From the NCBI GenBank assembly GCA_031260775.1, contig JAISKW010000118.1, forward strand, positions 1 to 13,109: a stretch of DNA of 13,109 nt. Direction: 5' to 3'. This document shows positions 1-7,155 of this stretch, piece after piece. The stretch comes from Christensenellaceae bacterium (lineage in GTDB: Bacteria; Bacillota; Clostridia; Christensenellales; DTU072). The notes beneath the pieces are model-generated. The model was not told the DNA's origin. It saw only the letters and a list, made by a program, of their open reading frames with translations, and did not search any database. A program made the translations under genes and the position numbers. Within the stretch, counting starts at the first letter, position 1, and each line of letters starts with the position of its first letter.

Positions 1-309
1 GAGGACGTTTTCGATAACGGTGTCGCCGCGACCGATGCGTTTTGTGACAGTCACCGCGTTGATTGCCGCCATAACCTCGAAGATTTTGCCTTTCGGAATT
101 TCTCTTTCAGTCCGAACCGGCAGCACCGGCGCGTTAGCAAAAGCCGTACGGACGGTTGATGCGATGGTACGGGTGGGGTTAGTTAACTCGGTTGCGGCAT
201 ACGCCTTACCTTTAGGGCAGCGCGCGCCGGTTACAATAAGTTCGCCGTTTTCGTTGTTCGCGACAAGCGAGCAACCGTTCGGGCATACAATACATACAAA
301 TTCAGCCAT
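1..309 (-). CDS. DUF1667 cysteine-motif protein, C-terminus cut by window edge
   Basis: The 103 visible residues begin MAEFVCIVCPNGCSL and carry cysteines at 6, 9, 13 and 31 (CxxCxxxC, then CPKG). This spacing resembles the iron-sulfur motif at the N-terminus of molybdopterin oxidoreductases and is typical of DUF1667 proteins. The reading frame stays open to base 1, so the C-terminus is missing. The ATG overlaps the TAA of the preceding FAD oxidoreductase gene (TAATG). An AGAGGT ribosome binding site (bases 319-324) lies 9 nt upstream. In many anaerobes this small protein follows a GlpA-like protein and a FAD/NAD oxidoreductase, as it does here, so it probably works in the same redox complex. 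Iron-sulfur binding is inferred from the cysteine pattern. The exact biochemical role of DUF1667 is not known to me. Confidence 0.88.
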   Translation of the reverse strand, partial: MAEFVCIVCPNGCSLVANNENGELIVTGARCPKGKAYAATELTNPTRTIASTVRTAFANAPVLPVRTEREIPKGKIFEVMAAINAVTVTKRIGRGDTVIENVL

Positions 310-1565
310 TATTTTTTTACCTCTATTTTAAGATTTACCGCTTTGGCATTTTTCGCTTGAGATAAATCAAGCGTAATGCTCTCCATTTCGGGCGGACGAA
401 GATGCGCATACCGCTTTGCAAGCACCTCGGTATCGTCAACCGATACGCGTAATGTCGCGCCGTCCACCGGAGAAGACGAGCGGAAATACACCTTAACTTG
501 CGATAAATCGGAGTTTATATTCAACTTTTGCGGCACTATATATAATAAGGAAGCATCTGATTGCACGTCTATATACTTCGGCGTGCCCGAGCGTTTTTGC
601 GCCGCGTATTTGCCTGCAAGTTCCGCGCCCTCGCTGACATAATCGACTAAGTCGTTAACGTGCAGAGCGTTTCCGCAAGAGTACACGCCTTCGCAAGCGG
701 TCATAAGATTTTGGTCAACGACCGCGCCCTTGGTTTTGCGGTCAAGCGGAATATTCAATTTTTCGGCAAGCTCGTTTTCGGGTATAAGACCTACGGACAA
801 TATCAGCGAATCGCACTCGATTATTTTTTCCGTGCCCTTAATTACGTTCATTTTTTCGTCAACCTGTGCCGTTTCAACCGCCGTCAATCTATCCTCGCCG
901 AAAACCCGTGTTATCGTGTGCGACAAGTGCAGCGGAATGTCGTAATCGGTTAAGCATTGCGCGATGTTACGCGTAAGCCCCGACGGAGTGCTTTTGACCT
1001 CAAATACGCCCAAAACCTTTGCACCCTCGAGCGTTAAACGGCGCGCCATAATCAGCCCGATGTCGCCGCTGCCCAAAATTACACACTTCTTAGAGGGCAT
1101 ATTGCCCAAAATATTGACGAAATGCTGCGCCGTGCCGGCGGTGAAAACCCCCGACGGACGCGTGCCTTGGATTAAAACCTGCTTTGCGGTTCTCTCGCGG
1201 CAGCCCGTTGCCAAAACTACCGAATGCGCAGTAATAACGCGCATTCCGGCACGGGTGACAAGCGTTAATTTGAATTCGCCGTTTTCCTTTTTAATGTCCG
1301 CAACGAAAGTTAAAAGCGAAACCTCAACAGCCGTTTCCTTAAGTAAATCTATATACCGTTCCGCATATTCCGGCCCGGAAAGCCTCTCGCCGAAGCGCAT
1401 AAGCCCGAATCCGTCATGGATACATTGCTTCAGAATACCGCCCAAACGCGCCTCGCGCTCGATTAAGAATACGCTTGCGCCCTCTTTGCTTGCAGCCGTC
1501 GCCGCCGCAATTCCCGCAGGGCCGCCGCCGATTACCGCAACGTCAAAATAATTACTATTTGCCAT
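309..1565 (-). CDS. FAD/NAD(P)-dependent oxidoreductase of the GlpA-like/DUF1667 cluster
   Basis: A cytoplasmic flavoprotein of 418 residues from the class II pyridine nucleotide-disulfide oxidoreductase superfamily. An N-terminal FAD-binding Rossmann motif VIGGGPAG is at residues 11-18. A second dinucleotide fold, VILGSGDIG at 162-170, probably binds NAD(P)H. The C-terminal FAD contact GVYSCGN is at 293-299. Residues from about 335 to the end form a charged, probably beta-rich extension. An in-frame start 33 codons further upstream would add a basic, unlikely leader. The ATG at 1565 is chosen because AGGAGGT (1571-1577) sits 5 nt before it and the fold starts at once. The gene overlaps the end of the GlpA-like gene by 11 bp and hands over to the DUF1667 gene by TAATG. 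It likely passes electrons between the GlpA-like flavoprotein and NAD(P) or another carrier. The substrate is inferred from context only. Confidence 0.93.
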   Translation of the reverse strand: MANSNYFDVAVIGGGPAGIAAATAASKEGASVFLIEREARLGGILKQCIHDGFGLMRFGERLSGPEYAERYIDLLKETAVEVSLLTFVADIKKENGEFKLTLVTRAGMRVITAHSVVLATGCRERTAKQVLIQGTRPSGVFTAGTAQHFVNILGNMPSKKCVILGSGDIGLIMARRLTLEGAKVLGVFEVKSTPSGLTRNIAQCLTDYDIPLHLSHTITRVFGEDRLTAVETAQVDEKMNVIKGTEKIIECDSLILSVGLIPENELAEKLNIPLDRKTKGAVVDQNLMTACEGVYSCGNALHVNDLVDYVSEGAELAGKYAAQKRSGTPKYIDVQSDASLLYIVPQKLNINSDLSQVKVYFRSSSPVDGATLRVSVDDTEVLAKRYAHLRPPEMESITLDLSQAKNAKAVNLKIEVKK

Positions 1566-3306
1566 TTCCGACCTCCTCTCCAATCTTTGTTGCGCCGTAT
1601 AAAATCGTGCTTTCGGTTTCGGCTTTAACAATGCCTTCAAGCGGCGTACCCGCTTTTTCGGCAAGCATTTTTACGATTAACGGCGAGCAGAACCCTCCTT
1701 GACACCGCCCCATGCCCGGGCGCACGCGCCGTTTTATCGCATCCACAGTATATACGGGGAGCGGAGAGTTTAACGCGTCCAAAATTTCACCTTTGCTTAT
1801 TTCCTCGCAACGGCAGACAATTTCGCCGTAATCGGGATTCTTTTTTATATATTCGTCGCGCTCCGCAACCGATAAGTCCGCAAGGTGCGGCGTATGTTTA
1901 CGGTTCGGGTTGTACGCTTCGTTCTTTTTTGCGTTGCCGAGAATTTCGATACTCCACGCCGCAGCGTCTTGCGCGATTGCGGGGGCGGCGGTTAAGCCGG
2001 GAGATTGAATGCCCGCCGTTTCGATTATGTTTTTGCAGAACAACCCTTTGCGGACAACGAAATCCTCCTCATAAGTAGGGGCGCGAACTCCCGAAAAGTA
2101 TGTAATTACATCGCCGTAGGTCATCTTTTCGGAGATTTTCTTTAACTTGTTGTAAATTTCGTCAAGCTCTTCCTTGCTTGTTGTCGTGTCCTCACGGTAA
2201 GGCGTTTCGGTCGCTGACGGCCCTATCAAAACATTGTTATCAACCGTATGAATTATACCGCCGCCCTTTGTGTGTTTTTTAGCATCCTCAACGCGCTTTT
2301 CTTCGCCGTCGTATTTGCTGAACGGAGATTTTGTCATACTCGTTACGGCGTACGCTTGGCATTTCTTATCCAAAATAAGGCTCGTGCCTTTGCGTGCATG
2401 GATTGTAAAAGTACGGTCGCCTGCCATATCGGCAATTTTGTCGGCGAAAACGCCCGCCGCGTTAATTACGAGTTTCGGACGGATTGTTCCGCGGTTTGTT
2501 TGAACCGCCGTAATCGCGCCGTTTTCGGTAGTCATTCCCGAAACAATCGTGTTAAGACTGATTTTTACCCCGTTGGCCGCCGCATTTTCGGCAAGAGCCA
2601 CGGTTAATTTATAAGGTGAAACTTCCGCGCCGCTCGGCATAAACGCCGCGCCTTTTGACCACGACGGCGCGCCAGTTTCGAGGGTTTTGAACTCCTCGGG
2701 CGGCGAGAACCGTACGCCTTTAATCCCCAAAAGCTTCGATTGCAGCTTCAATAAGGGATAAATGATTTTGGCTTCCCAATTTTTATAAAAGACTATTGTG
2801 TGACCGGTTCTTTGCAAACTGACTTCCAATTCCTTGCAAAGGTCGTCGTACAATGCGTTTCCGCGCCCGTTATAGTGGTGTTTTTGGGTTCCGTTATGTA
2901 AATCTATACCGACATGGACGTCGCCGTCGTTATGGGAGGATGCCGCCAATGCGACGTCGTAGCCCTTTTCAACAAGAATGGTGTTATAGGAGTATTTCGA
3001 AAGTTCTCTTGCGATACAACAACCCACAACGCCGCCGCCGATAATCAAAATATCGGGGGTTGTGCCGTCCAAAGAGGAGTCCTCAACCGCCGGTTTACGG
3101 ATGACGTCCTCAAAGCCCGTGAGCTTAATATTATTGATAACACCTAAGGAGTGTTTTTTATCGACTGCGAGAGTGCCCGCGGTGACGATTGCGTCCCAAG
3201 AGGGTAACTCGCCTTCCAAAAGTACGCATTTGTTTTCTAAAGAAACCTTAATGAGCGGCGAAACGGACTCATGTATCTTTTTCTCTATCTTATTAATAAA
3301 ATTCAT
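1555..3306 (-). CDS. GlpA-like FAD-dependent oxidoreductase with C-terminal BFD-type [2Fe-2S] domain and BON-like N-terminus
   Basis: A 583-residue protein of the GlpA/DAO flavoprotein family, likely oxidising glycerol-3-phosphate or a related hydroxy-acid or phosphate substrate. Residues 85-95 hold the FAD Rossmann motif ILIIGGGVVG, followed by the DAO-type fold to about 450. Residues 495-545 form a BFD-like [2Fe-2S] domain with cysteines 498, 500, 535 and 540 (CRC, then GRCQGGFC). The first 65 or so residues precede the flavin fold and look like a BON-type alpha/beta domain (VLLEGELPSWDAI, then GVINNIKLTG), which ordinary GlpA lacks. The gene starts an operon with the oxidoreductase and DUF1667 genes. 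A sigma70-type promoter candidate lies at 3336-3364. The ATG at 3306 has only a weak AAAAG ribosome binding site. The glycerol-3-phosphate assignment comes from family and neighbours; other DAO substrates are possible. Confidence 0.92.
   Translation of the reverse strand: MNFINKIEKKIHESVSPLIKVSLENKCVLLEGELPSWDAIVTAGTLAVDKKHSLGVINNIKLTGFEDVIRKPAVEDSSLDGTTPDILIIGGGVVGCCIARELSKYSYNTILVEKGYDVALAASSHNDGDVHVGIDLHNGTQKHHYNGRGNALYDDLCKELEVSLQRTGHTIVFYKNWEAKIIYPLLKLQSKLLGIKGVRFSPPEEFKTLETGAPSWSKGAAFMPSGAEVSPYKLTVALAENAAANGVKISLNTIVSGMTTENGAITAVQTNRGTIRPKLVINAAGVFADKIADMAGDRTFTIHARKGTSLILDKKCQAYAVTSMTKSPFSKYDGEEKRVEDAKKHTKGGGIIHTVDNNVLIGPSATETPYREDTTTSKEELDEIYNKLKKISEKMTYGDVITYFSGVRAPTYEEDFVVRKGLFCKNIIETAGIQSPGLTAAPAIAQDAAAWSIEILGNAKKNEAYNPNRKHTPHLADLSVAERDEYIKKNPDYGEIVCRCEEISKGEILDALNSPLPVYTVDAIKRRVRPGMGRCQGGFCSPLIVKMLAEKAGTPLEGIVKAETESTILYGATKIGEEVGNGK
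1571..1577 (-). promoter_or_regulatory. Strong ribosome binding site of the FAD/NAD oxidoreductase gene
   Basis: AGGAGGT on the minus strand lies 5 nt before the ATG at 1565, inside the end of the upstream GlpA-like coding region. It decides the start in favour of the 418-residue product over a version 33 residues longer. Confidence 0.85.
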
Positions 3307-3335
3307 CTTTTAATATACCGAAACTTGCCTTTAAT

Positions 3336-3364
3336 ATATTACATTATTTGCCTTGTCCACTCAA
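3336..3364 (-). promoter_or_regulatory. Candidate promoter of the GlpA-like redox operon
   Basis: On the minus strand TTGAGT (3359-3364) and TAATAT (3336-3341) are separated by 17 nt, each matching four of six consensus bases. An overlapping alternative is TGGACA (3354-3359) with TATATT (3333-3338) at 15 nt. The element fills most of the 62 bp gap after the diguanylate cyclase stop, which contains no terminator hairpin, so read-through from upstream is also possible. Confidence 0.45.
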
Positions 3365-3368
3365 TAGG

Positions 3369-4700
3369 CTAACTTGCGATAAAATAGCGGTCGCGACCGG
3401 TTTCTTTAGCCCTGTACAGCGCGGCATCGGCGCGGTTATACAGTTCCTCGTAGGTTTTGCCTGCGGCGGGGGCTATGGCTATGCCGATACTCGCCGTAAC
3501 GTGCTCCTCTCCGCCGTCGGGAACGATGTCGTTGAACGCTCTTTTAATCTGCTCTGCTTTTTGCTCGGCGACGGCGATACTTCCGATGCCTTTAAGGAAT
3601 ATTACAAACTCGTCACCGCCTTGGCGCGCGGCAAAATCGCTTCCGCGAAGTATTCCCTTTAATGCGGCGGCGCATTTAATTAAAACGACGTCGCCGGCGA
3701 TATGCCCGTAGGTGTCGTTTACGTTTTTGAAATAGTCGACGTCAAGCATAAAAAACGCGTCTAAGCTATCGGGATTAGGCTTTTTTTGCAGACAGAATTC
3801 AACGTTGTTTTGAAACGTTTCACGGTTCCAAAGCGATGTAAGGGAGTCTGTTTCGGCTTTTACGGTTGCCTCATTGAGGCTTAATAAATGAGCGTATATT
3901 TTCTTCTCCATCGACTTAATGCCGTCGGAGAGGCGTTGGAATTCGTTGCCCGTGGTGATGTTAAGATTCAACGCTGACGTTTCGGACGGCAAGGCGACGG
4001 AGCTTTCCTGCTTAACGACAAACCCCTCGACGGCGTTCGTGAGCTGCTTTACGGGAACTATTATTTCCCTGTTCACAAGATAAATTGAGAACGCGACCGC
4101 CGCGCTTACAAATAAAAGCGTAATACCTAATGAAATCAGGGCGTAAGCTATGCGGGCATTTACGAGGTCTTGCATATCGTAATCCGCGCCGACATAAGCG
4201 ACGACGGTGCCGTATTCGTCCTTAATAGGCTCGTAGATAGAAAGCCTCCAGCCCCATACGGTGCTGCTGATTATAGGTTCGATATCCTCGCCGTTAAGCA
4301 CTTGTCTTTTGAATTCGGGATAGCTCGGGTCAAAGGGGTCAAAATCGCCTAAAAGGCAGGCTTCGTCGGTTTCAAAAATAAAATAACAGCCTTCTTCGGT
4401 ATAAGTTTGAATGTATAGGGCGTCGATAAGGGCGTCGTCGGAAATCGCTTGCAGAGTACGCAGCGTTGCCGTATATTCTTCATCAACCAGACGGGTTTTA
4501 TCGTATCGTTTAGCGCGTTCCGCGCCGACAACGTTTACGGCGGCCTTGGCGATTATCTCGCCCATTTCTATGTATTGCCTTTTGATTTGAGAGGAGTAAA
4601 TAAGATAGCCGGTAGTCACCGCGGCAAGCGTCGTTACTAAAGCTATTAAAGCTATGATTAGCACCAAACGCCGTGCGACTGACCTCTTATTTACACTCAT
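3369..4700 (-). CDS. Membrane diguanylate cyclase with extracytoplasmic Cache-like sensor, HAMP-like linker and GGDEF domain
   Basis: A 443-residue signalling enzyme that should make cyclic di-GMP from two GTP. A transmembrane helix lies at about 11-33. An extracytoplasmic sensor region follows at about 35-180, with a Cache-like beta segment IYEPIKDEYGTVVAYVGADYD split over 155-175. A second helix is at about 184-208, then a HAMP-like linker to 270. The GGDEF domain spans about 280-443. It contains DSLTSLWNR (285-293), LDVDYFKNVNDTYGH (319-333) and an intact GGDEF at 361-365. RGSD at 352-355 sits exactly five residues before GGDEF, the RxxD product-inhibition site, so feedback by c-di-GMP is likely. 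There is no EAL domain. No ribosome binding site is visible at the ATG at 4700. Upstream is the acidic 80-residue gene after a 74 bp gap; downstream is the redox operon. The sensed ligand cannot be told. Confidence 0.94.
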   Translation of the reverse strand: MSVNKRSVARRLVLIIALIALVTTLAAVTTGYLIYSSQIKRQYIEMGEIIAKAAVNVVGAERAKRYDKTRLVDEEYTATLRTLQAISDDALIDALYIQTYTEEGCYFIFETDEACLLGDFDPFDPSYPEFKRQVLNGEDIEPIISSTVWGWRLSIYEPIKDEYGTVVAYVGADYDMQDLVNARIAYALISLGITLLFVSAAVAFSIYLVNREIIVPVKQLTNAVEGFVVKQESSVALPSETSALNLNITTGNEFQRLSDGIKSMEKKIYAHLLSLNEATVKAETDSLTSLWNRETFQNNVEFCLQKKPNPDSLDAFFMLDVDYFKNVNDTYGHIAGDVVLIKCAAALKGILRGSDFAARQGGDEFVIFLKGIGSIAVAEQKAEQIKRAFNDIVPDGGEEHVTASIGIAIAPAAGKTYEELYNRADAALYRAKETGRDRYFIAS

Positions 4701-4750
4701 ATCATTGACAGCGCAGCCGATTCGTCGCGAAAAAAACGCGCTTATAGGTT

Positions 4751-4779
4751 ATTTTATCATATACTTTAAGTTCCTTAAA
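4751..4779 (-). promoter_or_regulatory. Weak promoter candidate for the diguanylate cyclase gene
   Basis: On the minus strand TAAAAT (4751-4756) is preceded 17 nt upstream by a poor -35 match TTTAAG (4774-4779). An overlapping TATGAT (4756-4761) is another -10 candidate. The gap 4701-4774 is AT-rich and otherwise empty apart from a short CGCG-A7-CGCG element (4726-4740). The cyclase may instead be transcribed from the ABC gene upstream. Confidence 0.25.
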
Positions 4780-5017
4780 TAGAATCTTCGTCCGCTTTCC
4801 TTTGCAAACGCATCAGGTATTCGCGGATTGCTTCGTCGTTATATGATTTCGCCTTTTCAATTTCGCCGTTCAACGACTCCGCGGAATTATGCAAAAGTTG
4901 GTCTTGCAGACGCTGCGGAACATAATACCTCGTCATATCCGTAGGCTCGGTAAAAACTCCTTGATTGTCGGGGTTCAAAAAGCCGTAATCGTCATTGTCG
5001 TCGTAATCGTCGTACAT
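4775..5017 (-). CDS. Acidic 80-residue protein of unknown function
   Basis: I do not recognise this family. The product starts MYDDYDDNDDYG, with six aspartates in the first ten residues. A stretch with prolines and aromatics follows (about 12-35, including RYYVPQRLQDQLL). The C-terminal half (about 45-78) is polar, charged and predicted helical. It has no signal peptide, membrane helix or cysteine. The ATG lies 7 bp after the TAA of the ABC exporter half. The only Shine-Dalgarno-like bases (AAGGA) directly touch the ATG, so translation probably depends on ribosomes finishing the ABC gene. That, the aligned strand and the clean stop before a 74 bp gap support a real gene. A cytoplasmic accessory to the exporter is possible but is inference only. 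Confidence 0.68.
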   Translation of the reverse strand: MYDDYDDNDDYGFLNPDNQGVFTEPTDMTRYYVPQRLQDQLLHNSAESLNGEIEKAKSYNDEAIREYLMRLQRKADEDSI

Positions 5018-5024
5018 TCCTTAG

Positions 5025-6971
5025 TTACGTTTGCTCGAATTCGGACTTATCCTCGCCCTCTTGCTGACCGGCGAACTGCGAATTGTAAAGCTCGTAATAG
5101 AAGCCTTTTTGCTCCATTAACGTATCGTGGTTACCTATTTCGACAACGTCGCCTTTGTTCATTACAAGAATTACGTTTGCCGATTTGATTGTTGAAAGTC
5201 TGTGCGCGATAACGAAACTTGTTTTACCCTCCGTCATTGCAAGCATTGCCGATTGAATATGCTTTTCGATACGCGTATCAACCGATGAGGTTGCTTCGTC
5301 CAAAATAACGATTTTCGGATACTTAAGCATTGCACGCGCGATAGTCAGCAGCTGCTTTTGCCCGACGGATACGTTGCTTGCATCCTCGTTAAGCACGGCA
5401 TCGTAGCCGTTGAAAATTGCAACGTTGCCGTCCTCGTCCTTGACCTCGGTTGACATCGTCGTAATAAACGAGTGCGCGTACGCTTTTTTAGCGGCTTCTT
5501 GGATTTCCTCAAAGGTCGCCGTGGGGTTGCCGTAGGCGATATTGTCGCGAATCGAACCGTTAAACAACCATGTATCTTGCAGAACCATTCCGTAAAGCGA
5601 GCGGAGTGACGAACGGGTATATTTGAGCATATCGGTGTCGTCAACGCTGATTACGCCCTTATCGGGGTCATAGAAGCGCATTAACAGGTTAACAAGCGTC
5701 GTTTTGCCGGCACCCGTAGGCCCTACGATTGCAATGGACTGTCCTTGCTCAACATTTAGCGATAAATCGCGGATAAGCTCTTTGTTTTTATCGTACGAGA
5801 ATGCAAGATGCTCGATATCAACCTTGCCCTCAACCGCCGAAACATCCTCCGAGCAGCCTTCCTCGCTTGTCATTTCGTCAAGGTCAAACACTTGGAATAC
5901 GCGCTCAGCCGCGGCGATTGCCGTTTGAATCGTATTTGCGATGTTCGAAACCTGCTCTATTGGTTGTGCAAAGTTCCTTGTGTACTGCAGTAACGCCTGA
6001 ATATCGCCGATTGTAATTATGCCTTGCCCTGCCCTCATACCGCCGATAACGCAGATAATTACGTAAGTCAGGTTATTAATGAACTTGATTGACGGCAAAA
6101 TAATACCCGCCAAAAACTGCGATGAGCGCGTTGCTTTCAGAAGCTCGCTGTTGATGTTTTCGTACTCAACAATGCTTTCGTCCTCGCGGTTAAAGAGTTT
6201 AACGACGGTGTGACCCGTGTACATTTCTTCAATATGTCCGTTAAGCTGTCCTATCTTAAACTGCTGCCGCGAAAATTCTCGCTGCGCTCTCTTAATAAGA
6301 ATACGGCTCGTTATGAACAAAAGAGGAAGCGAAATTAGAGCGATGGCTGCAAGGAGCGCGTCGATACGCATCATCATTATAAAAACGCCTATGACGGTCA
6401 TTACTCCGCTTATGATTTGGTTAATGCTTTCCTGCAGGGTTATGGACACCATTTCGATGTCGTTGGTAACGCGCGAGAGAACGTCGCCGGTCGGGGTTGC
6501 ATCGAAATACGACAGGGGAACTTTATCTAATTTGTGTTTGACGTCGTAACGCATACGGCGGACGACTTTTTGGCTCATAGAGGCGGCAATAAGACCGCTC
6601 ATAAACATAAACAATGCGTTCAAAACATAGAGGGCGACGCAAGTCCAAAGTACGGGGGTTATGTAAGTATGGAACTTGTTGTTACCCTTTTCGGTGATAT
6701 CGGTAAAGAACTGTAGGCTTTCGACAAGGGTGTTCGTAACCTTTTTCATAATATCGGGCACCCATATTAAAAACCATGCCGATATCGCGGCAAGAAGCAT
6801 CATTAAAAGAAGCGAGGGTAGCTGAGGTTTTAGATACCTTATAAGCCTAAGAAGGGTTTTACCGAAGTTTTCCGCCTTATCGCCGCCCTCGATAACCGCC
6901 GTAGCGTCGGTCGCACCGAGGGCACCCGCGAGATTAAACCCCTTTTCAGTTGAATTATTTTGCTCTGCCAT
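5025..6971 (-). CDS. Heterodimeric ABC exporter, half with consensus Walker B and degenerate signature
   Basis: A 648-residue type IV (ABCB-like) exporter half: N-terminal polar region (1-45), six-helix membrane domain (about 50-345) and ATPase domain (about 380-620). The ATPase has A-loop Tyr393, Walker A GPTGAGKTT (417-425), Q-loop Gln465, Walker B ILDE with catalytic Glu559 and switch His590. The signature is VSVGQ (534-538) rather than LSGGQ. This matches the TM288-type partner, which pairs with a subunit having a good signature but defective Walker B; that partner is at 8210-10045. About 15 extra acidic residues (506-520) sit between the FITTM segment and GYD, just before the signature. 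The ATG at 6971 is preferred. A GTG at 6998, 6 nt after GAAGG, would add nine residues, and a TTG at 7013 is less likely. The substrate (drug, lipid or peptide) is not evident. Confidence 0.93.
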   Translation of the reverse strand: MAEQNNSTEKGFNLAGALGATDATAVIEGGDKAENFGKTLLRLIRYLKPQLPSLLLMMLLAAISAWFLIWVPDIMKKVTNTLVESLQFFTDITEKGNNKFHTYITPVLWTCVALYVLNALFMFMSGLIAASMSQKVVRRMRYDVKHKLDKVPLSYFDATPTGDVLSRVTNDIEMVSITLQESINQIISGVMTVIGVFIMMMRIDALLAAIALISLPLLFITSRILIKRAQREFSRQQFKIGQLNGHIEEMYTGHTVVKLFNREDESIVEYENINSELLKATRSSQFLAGIILPSIKFINNLTYVIICVIGGMRAGQGIITIGDIQALLQYTRNFAQPIEQVSNIANTIQTAIAAAERVFQVFDLDEMTSEEGCSEDVSAVEGKVDIEHLAFSYDKNKELIRDLSLNVEQGQSIAIVGPTGAGKTTLVNLLMRFYDPDKGVISVDDTDMLKYTRSSLRSLYGMVLQDTWLFNGSIRDNIAYGNPTATFEEIQEAAKKAYAHSFITTMSTEVKDEDGNVAIFNGYDAVLNEDASNVSVGQKQLLTIARAMLKYPKIVILDEATSSVDTRIEKHIQSAMLAMTEGKTSFVIAHRLSTIKSANVILVMNKGDVVEIGNHDTLMEQKGFYYELYNSQFAGQQEGEDKSEFEQT

Positions 6972-7023
6972 TAACGCAAATCTTGTCTTGCACAACACAA
7001 AAAACCTTCGCAAGAAACTACCC

Positions 7024-7038
7024 TTATATTATATATTA
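7024..7038. promoter_or_regulatory. Shared AT-rich divergent promoter region (ABC half leftward, murG unit rightward)
   Basis: The 109 bp between the ABC start (6971) and the mini-ORF before murG (7081) holds a 15 bp all-AT block. On the minus strand it contains a perfect TATAAT (7028-7033), though no good -35 sits 16-18 nt upstream. On the plus strand it offers TATTAT (7027-7032) or TATATA (7030-7035), the latter 17 nt after TTCGCA (7007-7012). The two divergent transcripts probably start from overlapping sites here. Confidence 0.42.
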
Positions 7039-7066
7039 GTAACCGACAAAATAAAACGGGTATTGT

Positions 7067-7073
7067 GAGGAGG
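7067..7073 (+). promoter_or_regulatory. Strong ribosome binding site of the mini-ORF before murG
   Basis: GAGGAGG lies 7 nt before a GTG at 7081. It is the best Shine-Dalgarno match in the murG upstream region. It is too far (over 80 nt) to serve the murG start directly, which supports translation of the short frame. Confidence 0.7.
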
Positions 7074-7080
7074 ACGAAAC

Positions 7081-7155
7081 GTGTTGTATTCTGCGAAGGA
7101 GCGATACCTCGCGGTTAAATGCATGTCAAGAATTTACGAACATATACTAATATAA
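7081..7155 (+). CDS. Short GTG-started upstream reading frame translationally coupled to murG
   Basis: A 24-codon frame starts with GTG and gives (V/M)LYSAKERYLAVKCMSRI followed by YEHILI, ending in TAA at 7153-7155. It has a near-ideal GAGGAGG ribosome binding site. Its stop shares a base with the murG ATG (TAATG), and murG has no Shine-Dalgarno sequence of its own. It therefore looks like a leader frame that loads ribosomes onto murG by termination-reinitiation. The peptide is basic and could form an amphipathic helix, so it may also be a real microprotein. I recognise no homologue. The alternative is a degenerate remnant of a formerly longer upstream gene. Confidence 0.55.
   Translation: MLYSAKERYLAVKCMSRIYEHILI

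Noticed and set aside
964..1551. A 195-codon plus-strand open frame
   Set aside because: It lies wholly antisense to the FAD/NAD oxidoreductase with its clear motifs. The product is low-complexity and Pro/Ser/Ala-rich, with no recognisable domain, and no ribosome binding site supports it.
1566..1664. Upstream start extending the FAD/NAD oxidoreductase by 33 residues
   Set aside because: The extension is a very basic stretch overlapping the GlpA-like C-terminus. AGGAGGT is placed correctly for the ATG at 1565, and the Rossmann motif follows at once.
4726..4740. CGCG-A7-CGCG as a terminator hairpin before the diguanylate cyclase
   Set aside because: The stem is only 4 bp, the T-run on the transcribed strand is in the loop rather than after the stem, and no further pairing extends it.
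4765..4779. Inverted repeat TTTAAG-TTC-CTTAAA as a terminator of the 80-residue gene
   Set aside because: It is AT-only apart from one pair, has a 3 nt loop, overlaps the stop codon and has no U-tract; more likely chance in AT-rich sequence.
7119..7154. Upstream ATG giving a murG product 12 residues longer
   Set aside because: No Shine-Dalgarno sequence at a usable distance: GAAGGAG at 7095-7101 is 17 nt away. The extension is not typical of MurG, and the ATG at 7155 overlaps the leader frame stop.
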